64,000 bases of DNA from an uncultured Alphaproteobacteria bacterium (GCA_944392315.1 CALXWH010000007.1:18734-82733), one strand, 5' to 3'. Shown: positions 18,750 to 27,684, counted from the first letter of the stretch. The notes: generated by a model not told the origin, from the letters alone. Program-made: numbers and translations.

Positions 18750-19011
18750 TCTCTCCAAAAGTTTTATAAAATTGCGTGAAATTGTTATTTTTATGCTTGC
18801 AATTTAGAAACTATTAACTAATTGAGTGCTAAATATAACTGTTACTTACCGGTGGGGGAGGTCGCTCAAGTTCAGCGTGGCTTCAGCTTATGTCAGGCCG
18901 GTGGTTGTTTGGAATTTGGGGCTACATAACTAAAAATGCTTGTTATCTTTGCCTTGTAACCGACAATCCTTATGGCATAGATGTGAAATAATTATAATAA
19001 GGAAATTAAAC
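18750..19011 (+). other. Gap before hfq with an unexplained GC-rich block
   Basis: The AT-rich flank is interrupted at about 18848-18925 by a markedly GC-rich block that begins ACCGGTGGGGGAGG and contains a closing CCGGTGG. ACCGG and CCGGT could form a long-range stem. A 33-codon open frame starts at 18890 but lacks a ribosome site. It may be a structured RNA or part of the hfq leader; I do not recognise a known RNA family. Confidence 0.3.
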
Positions 19012-19230
19012 ATGACTACAAACGCACAAGTTGATTTTTTGAACGATATTAAAGATAAAAAAGTTTCAGTTACCGTCTTTCTTATCAATGGTGTTAAATT
19101 GCAAGGTGTTATTACTTGGTTTGATGCAAATTCTTTGTTGTTGAGACGTGATGGGCATACTCAACTTGTTTATACTCACGCTGTTTCTACCATTATGCCG
19201 GCTACGCCGATTGATGTTGTAGAAGAATAA
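19012..19230 (+). CDS. hfq: RNA chaperone Hfq
   Basis: 72 residues, complete. Sm1 and Sm2 motifs are plain: [44 protein letters not shown]. The usual Lys-His of the proximal U-binding site (KHAISTI in most proteins) is THAVSTI here, so Lys is replaced by Thr while the His is kept. Hfq forms a hexamer that pairs small RNAs with mRNAs and also regulates its own translation. AAGGAAA sits seven bases before the ATG. The gene pair hfq-hflX is typical of proteobacteria; here a terminator-like hairpin separates them. Confidence 0.97.
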   Translation: MTTNAQVDFLNDIKDKKVSVTVFLINGVKLQGVITWFDANSLLLRRDGHTQLVYTHAVSTIMPATPIDVVEE

Positions 19231-19242
19231 TTCTTTTACTTG

Positions 19243-19308
19243 ACTTCCGCTTGAGGAGGAAGGTACGTCTATGGGAGGGGTACCGGTTCTTTGAGCGGAA
19301 GTTTTTTA
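19243..19308 (+). terminator. Terminator/attenuator between hfq and hflX
   Basis: ACTTCCGCT (19243-19251) pairs with AGCGGAAGT (19294-19302), followed by TTTTTT; an inner stem GGTAC/GTACC lies in the loop. It ends only 16 bases before the hflX GTG, so hflX expression depends on readthrough or a promoter I could not see. Confidence 0.75.
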
Positions 19309-19324
19309 TTTAAGGTTATGGTTC

Positions 19325-20584
19325 GTGCTTGAAATTCAACAAGATAAAAAAACAAAAGTTGCCGTTATTTGTCCATGGCTCAAAAACGGGCAAAATGTTG
19401 CTTTTGCCGGTGATGAAAAAATGCGCGAGAGCGAGGCCGAAGGTTTGGTCTTGGCAATGGGGCAGGAGGTTGTTTTATTACAAACCGTTAAACTTGCTCA
19501 GATTGTACCGAAGAGCTTTTTTGGTAAAGGAACACTTGAAAGATTAAAAAACGAGTGTCTTGAACATGAAGCGGAACTGCTGGTGGTGGATATGCCGATT
19601 TCTGCCGTTCAGCAACGTAATTTGGAGAAAATTCTTAACCTTAAAGTGATTGACCGTACGGCGGTTATTTTAGAAATTTTCGGGCAACGCGCGCACACCA
19701 AAGAAGGTAAACTGCAAGTTGAACTTGCTCATTTGACCTATCAACGCGGCAGATTGGTGCGTAGCTGGACACACTTGGAGCGGCAACGCGGCGGCGGCGG
19801 CTTTTTGGGAGGTCCTGGCGAAACGCAGATTGAATTGGATAGGCGACACCTGGATGATCGGATTGTCAAAATCAAAAGAGAACTGGAAAAAGTGCGTCAG
19901 ACGCGAGCTATTCAGCGTAGTGCCCGCGTTAAAGTGCCGTATCCGGTGGCAGCGTTGGTAGGTTATACTAATGCCGGAAAATCAACCTTGTTTAACTTGA
20001 TTACGCATGCACAAGTTTTTGCTCAAGATATGCTGTTTGCAACACTTGATCCGACTATGCGTAAAATTAAACTTGATAAAAACTTAGATATTATCCTTTC
20101 AGATACCGTGGGATTTATTTCTAACTTACCGCACGAGTTGGTGATGGCGTTTAGAGCTACGTTAGAAGAGGTTTTAGAAGCTGATGTGATTGTGCATGTT
20201 ATAGATGTTTCTAATCCGGACTATAAAGAACAACGTGATGATGTCTTAAACGTTTTGCATGAGCTGGGACTTACAAAAATTGAATTTGAAGGCCGATATG
20301 TGGAAGTTTTGAATAAAATTGACCTCTTAAGCGAGAGTGAGAAAAAGCATCTGCAATCCAAAATCGGAACAAGAACAGCTGCCGTATCGGCGCTTTCCGG
20401 CGAAGGAATTAATGATTTTCTGCAATTGCTTAAAACCAAATTCTCCCCTAAGACGGAAATAAAAACGGTTTCTTTACCTATTGATGATGGCAAAAAATTA
20501 GCAGAAATTTATCGCTCGGCGCAGGTGATTGACAGGCGTGACGATGGCGAAAGAATCTTTTTGCGCATTAAATCGCCTTCTTAA
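19325..20584 (+). CDS. hflX: GTPase HflX
   Basis: 419 residues, starting with GTG. The N-terminal HflX domain includes DRTAVILEIFGQRAHTKEGKLQVELA and the Gly-rich loop ERQRGGGGFLGGPGETQIELDRR. The GTPase domain has P-loop GYTNAGKST, switch/DTVGFISNLPHELV and NKID. HflX binds the 50S subunit and splits stalled or heat-damaged 70S ribosomes. The final ~70 residues form the short C-terminal domain. Context next to hfq is the usual one. No ATG is in frame before the GTG, so the start choice is reasonable though it lacks a strong ribosome site. Confidence 0.95.
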   Translation: MLEIQQDKKTKVAVICPWLKNGQNVAFAGDEKMRESEAEGLVLAMGQEVVLLQTVKLAQIVPKSFFGKGTLERLKNECLEHEAELLVVDMPISAVQQRNLEKILNLKVIDRTAVILEIFGQRAHTKEGKLQVELAHLTYQRGRLVRSWTHLERQRGGGGFLGGPGETQIELDRRHLDDRIVKIKRELEKVRQTRAIQRSARVKVPYPVAALVGYTNAGKSTLFNLITHAQVFAQDMLFATLDPTMRKIKLDKNLDIILSDTVGFISNLPHELVMAFRATLEEVLEADVIVHVIDVSNPDYKEQRDDVLNVLHELGLTKIEFEGRYVEVLNKIDLLSESEKKHLQSKIGTRTAAVSALSGEGINDFLQLLKTKFSPKTEIKTVSLPIDDGKKLAEIYRSAQVIDRRDDGERIFLRIKSPS

Positions 20585-20603
20585 AAAAAATATTGAAAAA
20601 GCG

Positions 20604-20632
20604 TTGATTCTTTTGTGGTTTTTCGGTATTAT
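20604..20632 (+). promoter_or_regulatory. Sigma70-type promoter for the GH24 gene
   Basis: TTGATT (20604-20609), 17-base spacer, TATTAT (20627-20632), about 35 bases before the gene start. Confidence 0.55.
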
Positions 20633-20666
20633 ATAGGTATGTTATGAGAATTTTGGGTGACGCGCT

Positions 20667-22472
20667 ATGATTGAAATTGAAGATGGGTTTTCTGAGAATG
20701 ATAAATATCTCATCCGAGAATATGAAAAACACGGAAGTGATGATTTTTTGCTCGTTGATTTTGGCGAAAAAACTTATGTTGTCCCTTATAAATATACAAT
20801 TGGTTCAAACACGCCGAAAACTTCTCAGCAGCGGTTCTTAAATGCATTGCTTGATTTTGAAGCGATGGAAATCGGAAAATATAATCGTGCCGGTGAAACG
20901 GTTATGTCCATTGAATATCAGGGAAGGGACTACGTTATTCCTTATGGTAAGACCGGAAACTTTTCTCCTAAAGATTTAGCGCTAACAGTTCAGCATAAAG
21001 CCGATACTAAATATAATGCCATTATTAACGCCGGAAGAGCTTTGGAAGAGGCCGGACATCCGGTTGATATGCTTGATTTTTCTTCGTTTTATGCCAACAA
21101 ATATGCTAAAGAACTGGCTGAAATGAACTCTACGATGCTTTTGGATGAAAATACTCCTGAAAAATTGGGTGTTTTGAACTTTCTTAAATCGGTTTCTAAA
21201 GAGAAAATACAAAAATTTCATACTTCGGCACAAAAAATGGCTCATTCCCTCGGTAAAAAAATTATTGAGTCCGAACATAAGGCCTCACAGAACTATGTAC
21301 CGCAATATTATAAAGTTTCGGCTTTGGCGGCGTTAATCGGGATAGGGGGAGCTGCCGGTTATCTTTCCCAAAAACAGCATGCGGATAATGATAAAGTACA
21401 GCCTCAAACCGAACAAATGACAATGGTTCAAGTTAATAACCAAGATGAAGCTGTTTCTGAGGCCTTGCTAACAGAAGAAGTAATTATGGATGACACATCC
21501 CATTATACGGATTCTTCTGAGTTTGTGGAGCTTAGCCATAGAAAGGCGCCGAGTAAGCATAAAAAATATTATATCGATTTTATGGGAAAAAAACATTCCG
21601 ATCTTTATGGAAATATTCAGAAAATTCATGACTTGAAACCGGAAATATCCGCTCTTTTAGTTGCTGTGGAAGGGTTTGCCAATAAGGCTTTTCCTGATGG
21701 AGAAAATGTTCCAACTATCGCGTCTGGTACGACTTTTTATTTAGATGAACATGGAAATGAAACAAAAGTTAAACTTGGCGATAAAATTACCCCAGGACGC
21801 GGAATGCTTTATAAATGGCGCTATATTGATAAATATATGATCAGAGCATTGGGCGATGATTTCGGTCGCTCGTGTTCACCTGCCGAGGCTATGGCCGGAA
21901 TTGGTGCGGGCTTTTGTTGGGGGCCGGGGGGATTTTCTTCCTCCGAATTTCTAAAGTCTATGAAGGATGATGAAAATTTATCGCAACAACTTCGGAAAAT
22001 GACCGGATTCCGTAAACAAAAGGGATTGCTTAAACGGAGCTATTTGTTGGCTTGCTGTTTGTCCGGAGCGTGGTCTCCTAAGGATTTATTAGATCTTCCG
22101 GTTTATCTCTTGAAAGATAAAGGGTTTGTCCATTGCTCTATCTATACACTGGATTTACATGAGATTTTACCGTGTCGGAAAGATGCTCACGGAAATTTTC
22201 TGAAAGATAAAGAAGGGCAGGATGTTCCGCAAGTGACTAAAGATGGCTTTTGTTTTGGATTTTATTTGAATAAAGCACAGGAAATCAGAACTAAGCTCAT
22301 CAATGATGCGCAAAAAAGCGGAATTCCTTATAAACGTGTGCGGGATCTCTTGCCGAAAGATATGGTTAAAAGTATTGAAAATACAAAATACACTCACCGT
22401 GCTCAAATGAAATCTAATGATAAATTGGCCTTTGTGGCAACGGCTAAAATGTTTCAAGAGGCCAGAGGTTAG
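20667..22472 (+). CDS. Membrane-anchored protein with GH24 (T4 lysozyme-type) domain
   Basis: 601 residues. The N-terminal ~210 residues are charged and unrecognised; a Gly/Ala-rich membrane segment lies at about 215-233 (YKVSALAALIGIGGAAGYL); then a linker and, from ~325, a lysozyme-like domain. There EGFANKAFPDGENVPTIASG matches the T4 lysozyme active site with exact spacing: Glu335, Asp344 (+9), Thr350 (+6). A later AMAGIGAGFCWGPGGFSSS block fits the helical lobe of GH24. It should cut the peptidoglycan glycan strand in the periplasm, with the N-terminal part in the cytoplasm. No holin or phage genes are nearby, so a cellular role in wall remodelling is more likely than lysis (inference). 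A frame ATG-to-TGA in the leader overlaps the start codon by four bases. Confidence 0.75.
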   Translation: MIEIEDGFSENDKYLIREYEKHGSDDFLLVDFGEKTYVVPYKYTIGSNTPKTSQQRFLNALLDFEAMEIGKYNRAGETVMSIEYQGRDYVIPYGKTGNFSPKDLALTVQHKADTKYNAIINAGRALEEAGHPVDMLDFSSFYANKYAKELAEMNSTMLLDENTPEKLGVLNFLKSVSKEKIQKFHTSAQKMAHSLGKKIIESEHKASQNYVPQYYKVSALAALIGIGGAAGYLSQKQHADNDKVQPQTEQMTMVQVNNQDEAVSEALLTEEVIMDDTSHYTDSSEFVELSHRKAPSKHKKYYIDFMGKKHSDLYGNIQKIHDLKPEISALLVAVEGFANKAFPDGENVPTIASGTTFYLDEHGNETKVKLGDKITPGRGMLYKWRYIDKYMIRALGDDFGRSCSPAEAMAGIGAGFCWGPGGFSSSEFLKSMKDDENLSQQLRKMTGFRKQKGLLKRSYLLACCLSGAWSPKDLLDLPVYLLKDKGFVHCSIYTLDLHEILPCRKDAHGNFLKDKEGQDVPQVTKDGFCFGFYLNKAQEIRTKLINDAQKSGIPYKRVRDLLPKDMVKSIENTKYTHRAQMKSNDKLAFVATAKMFQEARG

Positions 22473-22558
22473 TTTCTGCTTATATCTTTTGTTTTTGCTT
22501 GCTATTTCGGACTATTGCTCTAAACTTTGGTTAAGTTTAAGTTTTAGATGGGTTAGGG

Positions 22559-24109
22559 ATGGTCTCTCAAAGTAAATTCTTAAAGTATTTTATGCTCATG
22601 CTTGGGGGGGCACAGATTTGCTTTTTGGCATGGGTGTTTTATTTTCACTATATGTGTATGGATCATGCCGAACATATTCATGCTTCTTGGCTCGTCTGGC
22701 AGGGAGAAGTTCCGTATCGGGATTTTTTTGAGCACCATAACCCTTTACTTTGGTATATTTTTGCTCCGATTACCGCGCTCTTTTATAAAAATGCGTTGAT
22801 TTTATATGTATCTAAGGTGTTTGCTTTATTATGCTATGCGGGAGCTGCATGGGGAATGTTTAGAATATGCCGTGACTTTTTAAGTATCTCGCTTCAAAAG
22901 TTTTTATTGGCGTTAATTTTTTTCTTTTTGCTTTATGATAACAATTATTTAGTTTTTGAGCTGCAACCCGATGCGCTGATGTGGGCTTTTTTCTTTTGGG
23001 GATTGTGGTTTTATCTTCGGTTTATCAACCTTGGCGTTCAAGGAAAGGGGCGTGATATCGGGATTTCCCTTGTCCTCTTTATGCTTTCTTTTTTGGTGTT
23101 GCAAAAAATTATTGTCCTCTTGGGGATTTTGGGATTTTATACACTCTATTTACTTTATAAACGCCAAATCTGTTGGAAACCGGTACTCAAAGCACTGATT
23201 GTACCGGCGATTATGTTGCTCTTATTCATGGCATATCTTTATTATACTAATAGTTGGGTGCTCTATTTCCTGTTTAACTATGACCTCAATTATTGGATGC
23301 AGGGTTTTATGGGCGATGCCAAAATCTTGCAAAATTGGGTGTTTATCGGTGCTCTTCCGGTTTTGGCCACATTTTCTTTACATCACTTTTTGGATAAAGA
23401 TAATATTTACAGAGAGTTAATTTGTGCGTTGATGTTTTTGGAATTTATCCAGAAAATGCTCGTGGGCGCACCTTATGTGCAATATTTTGTTTTCAGTAAC
23501 TTTATTTCGGCGTTGATTATTGCTGATGTCGTCGTGGATAAAATTGAACTAAAACGCATTAAAGCGGCTCTCTTATCTGCAACACTTATTTTTATCGGTC
23601 TGCTTGTTTTTAATCCTCCTAATACGCAATATCCACGCTATTTTACCGTGCAAAATTTTATTGCGCAAAATTCCAGAGATGACGAACCGATTATCAATAC
23701 TGTTTATTACTTTTTTAATCTTTATGGGCGCAATCCTTCATATTACTGGTTCGGGTACGGAAATGTGGCTAGGGTGGCGCATTATCTTTATGATGTTGAT
23801 AAAGCCTTTGAGCTTAATCAGACTATTTACGATAATATGCCCATGTTTATTTATCTTTCTCAGTATATCAACCTTTTAGGTGCTTCTAATATGGATCATT
23901 TGTATGAATATCGGGAAAATTTGCGTGATTTGTGGGAGAAAATACCGGTTAAAAAAGAAAAGCGAGAAGATTTTGTAAAACGCTGGACTGCGCTTACTTT
24001 TGATCAATTTAATATGCCGTTTTTGGCACGTTTTTACGAGATGTCGCCCTATTATCCGCTTCTTATTCGTAAAGATTTGGCTAACAGAATAAAAATAGAA
24101 CAAAAATAG
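22559..24109 (+). CDS. Polytopic GT-C glycosyltransferase (PMT/ArnT-like)
   Basis: 516 residues with many hydrophobic segments across the first ~370 residues and a soluble C-terminal ~150. The first periplasmic loop carries the GT-C signature acids: MDHAEHIHASWLVWQGEVPYRDFFEHHNPLLW is the region (positions ~34-65). Such enzymes transfer sugars from polyprenyl-phosphate donors to lipid or protein acceptors in the periplasm. It lies directly upstream of kdsB, which agrees with a role in LPS core or surface glycan, though kdsB seems to have its own promoter. Exact donor and acceptor cannot be told. Confidence 0.8.
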   Translation: MVSQSKFLKYFMLMLGGAQICFLAWVFYFHYMCMDHAEHIHASWLVWQGEVPYRDFFEHHNPLLWYIFAPITALFYKNALILYVSKVFALLCYAGAAWGMFRICRDFLSISLQKFLLALIFFFLLYDNNYLVFELQPDALMWAFFFWGLWFYLRFINLGVQGKGRDIGISLVLFMLSFLVLQKIIVLLGILGFYTLYLLYKRQICWKPVLKALIVPAIMLLLFMAYLYYTNSWVLYFLFNYDLNYWMQGFMGDAKILQNWVFIGALPVLATFSLHHFLDKDNIYRELICALMFLEFIQKMLVGAPYVQYFVFSNFISALIIADVVVDKIELKRIKAALLSATLIFIGLLVFNPPNTQYPRYFTVQNFIAQNSRDDEPIINTVYYFFNLYGRNPSYYWFGYGNVARVAHYLYDVDKAFELNQTIYDNMPMFIYLSQYINLLGASNMDHLYEYRENLRDLWEKIPVKKEKREDFVKRWTALTFDQFNMPFLARFYEMSPYYPLLIRKDLANRIKIEQK

Positions 24110-24140
24110 ATGTCAACTGTGCAAAACTTTTCAGAGATGC

Positions 24141-24171
24141 TTGTCAACCGTTGTAAATCTGCCATTATAAG
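24141..24171 (+). promoter_or_regulatory. Probable kdsB promoter
   Basis: TTGTCA (24141-24146), 18-19 base spacer, TTATAA/TATAAG (24165-24171), about 33 bases ahead of kdsB. Confidence 0.45.
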
Positions 24172-24203
24172 ATTATCTTGTATTTGCTTTTGGAGATAAA
24201 TTT

Positions 24204-25010
24204 ATGCTTGATACTCTTGTTGTTATTCCTGCACGATACGGATCAACCCGTTTTCCGGGGAAACCTTTGGCTAAAATTGCCGGTAAAGAAATGTTGCTGC
24301 GCGTGGTGGATATTGCTAAAAAAGGTACGCAACATTCAAAGGCCAGAATCGTTGTCGCTACGGAAGACCAACGAATTATGGATTTTTGTAACGCTCATCA
24401 AATAGAATGCTTGATGACGAGCGATCAATGCAAAACCGGCTCGGACAGAGTTTGTGAAGCCGTTAAAATCTTGAACGTTAAGCCTGATTTGATTATTAAC
24501 TTGCAAGGCGATAATCCGGTTTGCCCACCTTGGTTTATTGAAGAATTAATTAAGGCGTTTGAAGAAGATACATCCGTTGATTTGGTAACGCCTTGTACCG
24601 AACTCTCTTGGGAGGCTCTGGATAAGCTTAGAGAAAGCAAGAAAACAACGCCGTTCTCCGGTACAACCTGCGTGGCTGATAAAAACGGATATGCGCTGTG
24701 GTTTTCTAAAAATATTATTCCGGCTATTCGTAAAGAGGCAGATTTGCGGGACAAATCTTCAAAAAGTCCGGTTTTACGCCATATCGGGCTTTATGGATAC
24801 AAATACGAATCTTTGTTCAAATTCAAATCTTTAGAAGAGAGTTCTTATGAAAAACTTGAAGGTTTGGAACAGCTTCGCTTTTTGGAAAACGGTATGAAAA
24901 TCAAAATTGCTAAAGTTGATTATAAACAATTTGAGGGGATGAGCGGTGTTGATTCTCCGGAAGATGTGAAACGCGCTGAAGCTTTGTTTGAAAAATATGG
25001 TGAATTTTAA
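24204..25010 (+). CDS. kdsB: 3-deoxy-manno-octulosonate cytidylyltransferase
   Basis: 268 residues. It activates Kdo with CTP to CMP-Kdo for LPS inner core synthesis in the cytoplasm. Seen: the nucleotide-binding start VVIPARYGSTRFPGKPLAKI, VVATEDQRI, MTSDQCKTGSDRV, NLQGDNPV, RHIGLYGYK and the C-terminal LEQLRFLENGMKIKI. TGGAGA precedes the ATG. The Gln-Gly-Asp-Asn-Pro form is slightly different from the common Gln-Gly-Asp-Glu-Pro and the sequence around SKKTTPFSGTT is longer, so it may belong to the KdsB-like branch. Followed after 22 bases by a phosphatase gene with which it forms an operon. Confidence 0.9.
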   Translation: MLDTLVVIPARYGSTRFPGKPLAKIAGKEMLLRVVDIAKKGTQHSKARIVVATEDQRIMDFCNAHQIECLMTSDQCKTGSDRVCEAVKILNVKPDLIINLQGDNPVCPPWFIEELIKAFEEDTSVDLVTPCTELSWEALDKLRESKKTTPFSGTTCVADKNGYALWFSKNIIPAIRKEADLRDKSSKSPVLRHIGLYGYKYESLFKFKSLEESSYEKLEGLEQLRFLENGMKIKIAKVDYKQFEGMSGVDSPEDVKRAEALFEKYGEF

Positions 25011-25032
25011 TTCGGTTAGGAGTTGATATTTT

Positions 25033-25707
25033 ATGGTCACAAGAATAATTATTGCACGTCATGGTAATACTTTTACAAAAGATCAGACACCGCTTAGAGT
25101 AGGTGCCGGTACGGATTTGCCACTTGTTGAGACCGAACGAGGGACAAATATCGGTAAATACTTGAAAATGCGCACTCTTATTCCTGTCGCTGTATTTGCT
25201 GCACCGCTCAAACGCACCACTGAAACGGCCAGATTAGCAATTGCAGCTCTTGATAAAGATATTCCTTTAATCTCGGATGCTCGTTTTACGGAAATTGATT
25301 ATGGTCCCGATGAGGGGAAAACCGAAGATGAAGTCATTGCGCGTATCGGGCAGGAGGCTTTGGACGCCTGGAACGCTAATGCGATTGTGCCAAACGGTTG
25401 GAATGTTTCTGTTGACGGAATTATTCAGGCTTGGAAAGATTTTGCTCATGAAGTGGAACAAAATTATCGTGATAAAACGGTTTTGGTTGTCAGCTCTAAC
25501 GGCATTATTCGTTTTGCTCCTTATTTGACAGGTAATTTTGAGGAGTTTTGTAACCAATTTAATATTAAAGTCGGTACCGGCAGCGTTTGCATCTTGGAAA
25601 AAGAAGATGGTGATAAGGTATGGACGGTTAAAGAATGGGGTACGAAACCTAAAGATAAACTCGTTGATAAAACGGCGCCGTTGGCTTCTGCGGCTGTTCA
25701 TGCTTAA
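25033..25707 (+). CDS. Histidine phosphatase family protein (phosphoglycerate mutase-like)
   Basis: 224 residues. The N-terminal RHG motif (IIIARHGNTF) supplies the phospho-accepting His; AAPLKRTTETARLAI gives the second conserved Arg region, FTEIDYGPDEGKT the acid, and VLVVSSNGIIRF replaces the usual VSHGGxIR second His segment with SSNG, a notable change that could weaken activity. The substrate cannot be predicted. It shares an operon with kdsB, so a sugar-phosphate substrate in envelope synthesis is possible (inference). Confidence 0.85.
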   Translation: MVTRIIIARHGNTFTKDQTPLRVGAGTDLPLVETERGTNIGKYLKMRTLIPVAVFAAPLKRTTETARLAIAALDKDIPLISDARFTEIDYGPDEGKTEDEVIARIGQEALDAWNANAIVPNGWNVSVDGIIQAWKDFAHEVEQNYRDKTVLVVSSNGIIRFAPYLTGNFEEFCNQFNIKVGTGSVCILEKEDGDKVWTVKEWGTKPKDKLVDKTAPLASAAVHA

Positions 25708-25743
25708 AGTCTACGATTTTGAGAAACATTATTATCTTATTTT

Positions 25744-25772
25744 AGCTTCGGATAATTGTCCGGAGCTTTTTT
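25744..25772 (+). terminator. Terminator of the kdsB operon
   Basis: AGCTTCGGA (25744-25752) pairs with TCCGGAGCT (25759-25767) with one wobble, followed by TTTTTC. Confidence 0.85.
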
Positions 25773-25788
25773 CTTGTTGTTTGTGATG

Positions 25789-26515
25789 AGCGCACCATTT
25801 GACTCGTACTTGAAGCAAGATTTTGTTGGTGCTTTGGCTCTGTCTAGATAGTTTATAAGCGCGTTGTCGTATATTTTATCATTAAAATCTATTGAGCTCG
25901 TTCTGAGCGCGCTTCAATTTATGGTCTTTATATTGTGAAAGCCTTGATATCATTGAGTTACACGGTTATTTTGTGTTTTATTTAAGGCGCTTTTAAACCT
26001 GGTATCAGCCCCCTCTTTGTGACTTTAGTATACATAATATATATTATGCGACAAGATGTATTCATAAAAAGGGGCCTCAGACACTATCATAAAATTCCCA
26101 GAAATCTGCTACTAACATAAAATTTTTAGAAATGGCTCACTGTTTATAGAATTTTTAGAAATCGGTCATTATCGTTAATCTTAAAACTCGGCTCAAAAGA
26201 AAATTAAGCTATCTTTCAAAAAAAATCAAACTTCTTTCAAAAAACTCATTCCTCAAATTCTACAAATGAAACTTCGTTATAAAAAATAAAATCCGTTTTT
26301 TCTATTTGACCGGCGGAACAATAACGAACTGCTATATTTTATTGAGTTCAAAAAACTAATTCTCTATCTTACGCACAAATCGCGCTGTTGGTCAGTATTG
26401 CTCATCACTTATAGTATCTAACTGGAATATCTAATCTAATATTTATTTCTTCAATCTTCTTTAAGTTATCTCTTCAACTATGTCCTTAAGAAACTTCTTT
26501 AAGATGGAAACTAAG
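25789..26515. other. Gene-free AT-rich stretch
   Basis: No reading frame with a ribosome site is seen over about 725 bases. It contains an inverted repeat around the CCTGGTATCAG segment near 25998, a run of AT dinucleotides near 26035, and four degenerate units (separate entry). It separates the kdsB operon from an acetyltransferase gene on the other strand and looks like an eroded insertion. Confidence 0.6.
26080..26200 (-). repeat. Degenerate ~28-base tandem units, possibly an IS21-type end
   Basis: On the minus strand units of about 28 bases repeat with the pattern TGAGCC-ATTTCTAAAAATT: they begin near 26194, 26166, 26137 and 26109. On the plus strand the phases are 26088, 26116 and 26145. 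Units differ at many positions. Multiple spaced copies at an element end, with a TGAGCC core, are known for IS21-like elements; no istA or istB gene is present, so this would be a relic. Confidence 0.35.
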
Positions 26516-26893
26516 TTATTTAAGTTTTATAAAATGCGCAGGATTTCCTGCCCATACTTCATTTGCTGGAATATCTTTGGTTACAACACTTCCCGCTCCT
26601 ATGGTTGCATTATCGCCAATATGCACATCACCGATTATTACTGAATTGGCAAATATTTCTACATTATTACCAATTGTCGGTGCTTTTCCATTCTTCAGGC
26701 CTATGGTTGTATTTTGGTAAATACGGCAATTTTCTCCAAATGTCGCTTCTTGAGCTATTACGACGCCTATCGGGTGTATAATTTTTAATTTTTTCTCTCT
26801 ATACAGATACTTAATATAATTATATGGAATATCACAGTTTTGTCGTACTCTTTTTAATTTATCTGCATAGTACACAAATACTTTTCTCCCCAT
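26516..26893 (-). CDS. Hexapeptide-repeat acetyltransferase (serine acetyltransferase-like)
   Basis: 125 residues, a short left-handed beta-helix acyltransferase. Hexapeptide repeats run from HPIGVVIAQEATFGENCRIYQNTTIG through IGNNVEIFANSVIIGDVHIGDNATIGAGSVVTKDIPANEVWAGNPAHFI, the standard ending of the CysE/NodL-like group. The catalytic-type His is in IIHPIGVVI. It lacks the large helical N-terminal domain of CysE, so it more likely acetylates a sugar or polysaccharide unit than serine. It is an orphan between a gene-free stretch and a divergent DUF805 gene, and very AT-rich, consistent with acquisition. Confidence 0.8.
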   Translation of the reverse strand: MGRKVFVYYADKLKRVRQNCDIPYNYIKYLYREKKLKIIHPIGVVIAQEATFGENCRIYQNTTIGLKNGKAPTIGNNVEIFANSVIIGDVHIGDNATIGAGSVVTKDIPANEVWAGNPAHFIKLK

Positions 26894-27091
26894 AACGTAT
26901 ATTTCTCTTTTTCCATTATCGTATCTTTTTTTCTCAAAAAAACATTGTAGCTCCTATTTTATTTCTCTTATATTTTAGATATACAATATTATTCTTCATT
27001 GTCAATTTGCTCTATTTTTTTCAGCACAAAAAATTAAGACTTTACCTCATCTTAAGTAATTTTTGTTATGTTGGTTCAGAAAGGTTTAATT

Positions 27092-27616
27092 ATGGAAGAA
27101 AAAAGCAGCAATTCTAAGCCTCTTATGGCTCGTGACGAAAATATCCTTGAAAAAAGGATAAAACTTGCTGCTCGCTCTGATTCTGCTATCACTAATCATC
27201 TTGCTTCTAAGAAAGCCCCTGCTCTTTGGAAGCGACTTTTTCTTCGGAAAACTGCACGTTACAGCGGGGAGTATTCCATTTTCTATTACATGTATAAATC
27301 TTTGTTTTTGTGCTATTTTTCTATCAAAGGTCGGGCAAGTAGAAGAGAATTTTGGGCGTTTACTTTGTTGAGCTTAATGCTTAATATGTTGTGTTTTTAC
27401 TGGTTTTATGTGCGCTGTGATGACTTTGAAAAATTGCTTATCTCTCTGTCTTGGATTAGTAAATTGACCTTTATTCCCGGAATAACCATAATTATTCGGC
27501 GTGTGCATGACTTCGGAAAATCCGGCTGGTGGTTATTTATTCCGACCTATAAAATTATCTTTTTTGCCTTTATTAAAGGGGATCAAGGTGAAAATGCTTT
27601 CGGTAAGCCCGAATAA
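27092..27616 (+). CDS. DUF805 inner-membrane protein
   Basis: 174 residues. The DUF805 hallmarks are present: SIKGRASRREFWAF at the start of the domain, ITIIIRRVHDFGKSGWWLFIP, and the final GDQGENAFGKPE. Three to four membrane helices lie between. The ~60-residue cytoplasmic N-terminus is extra. I chose ATG 27092, preceded by AGAAAGG, over 27068. Function of DUF805 proteins is unknown; many are integral membrane proteins of Gram-negative bacteria. Confidence 0.88.
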   Translation: MEEKSSNSKPLMARDENILEKRIKLAARSDSAITNHLASKKAPALWKRLFLRKTARYSGEYSIFYYMYKSLFLCYFSIKGRASRREFWAFTLLSLMLNMLCFYWFYVRCDDFEKLLISLSWISKLTFIPGITIIIRRVHDFGKSGWWLFIPTYKIIFFAFIKGDQGENAFGKPE

Positions 27617-27641
27617 ATTCTTGCTCTTACCCCATAAAAAG

Positions 27642-27670
27642 AGCCCTACTCGTTTTGAGTAAGGCTTTTT
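27642..27670. terminator. Bidirectional terminator
   Basis: AGCC-CTACTC pairs with GAGTA-AGGCT around a GTTTT loop, with T run on the plus side and CTTTTT on the minus side. It serves the convergent DUF805 gene and the next minus-strand gene. Confidence 0.8.
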
Positions 27671-27684
27671 CTTTCTTCTGATAA

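Noticed and set aside
18890..18991. 33-codon open frame before hfq
   Set aside because: No ribosome site and another frame is equally open; more likely structured leader or RNA.
26088..26172. Possible CRISPR array in the repeats at 26.1 kb
   Set aside because: Units are ~28 bases apart with no room for spacers, differ at many positions, and no cas gene is in view.
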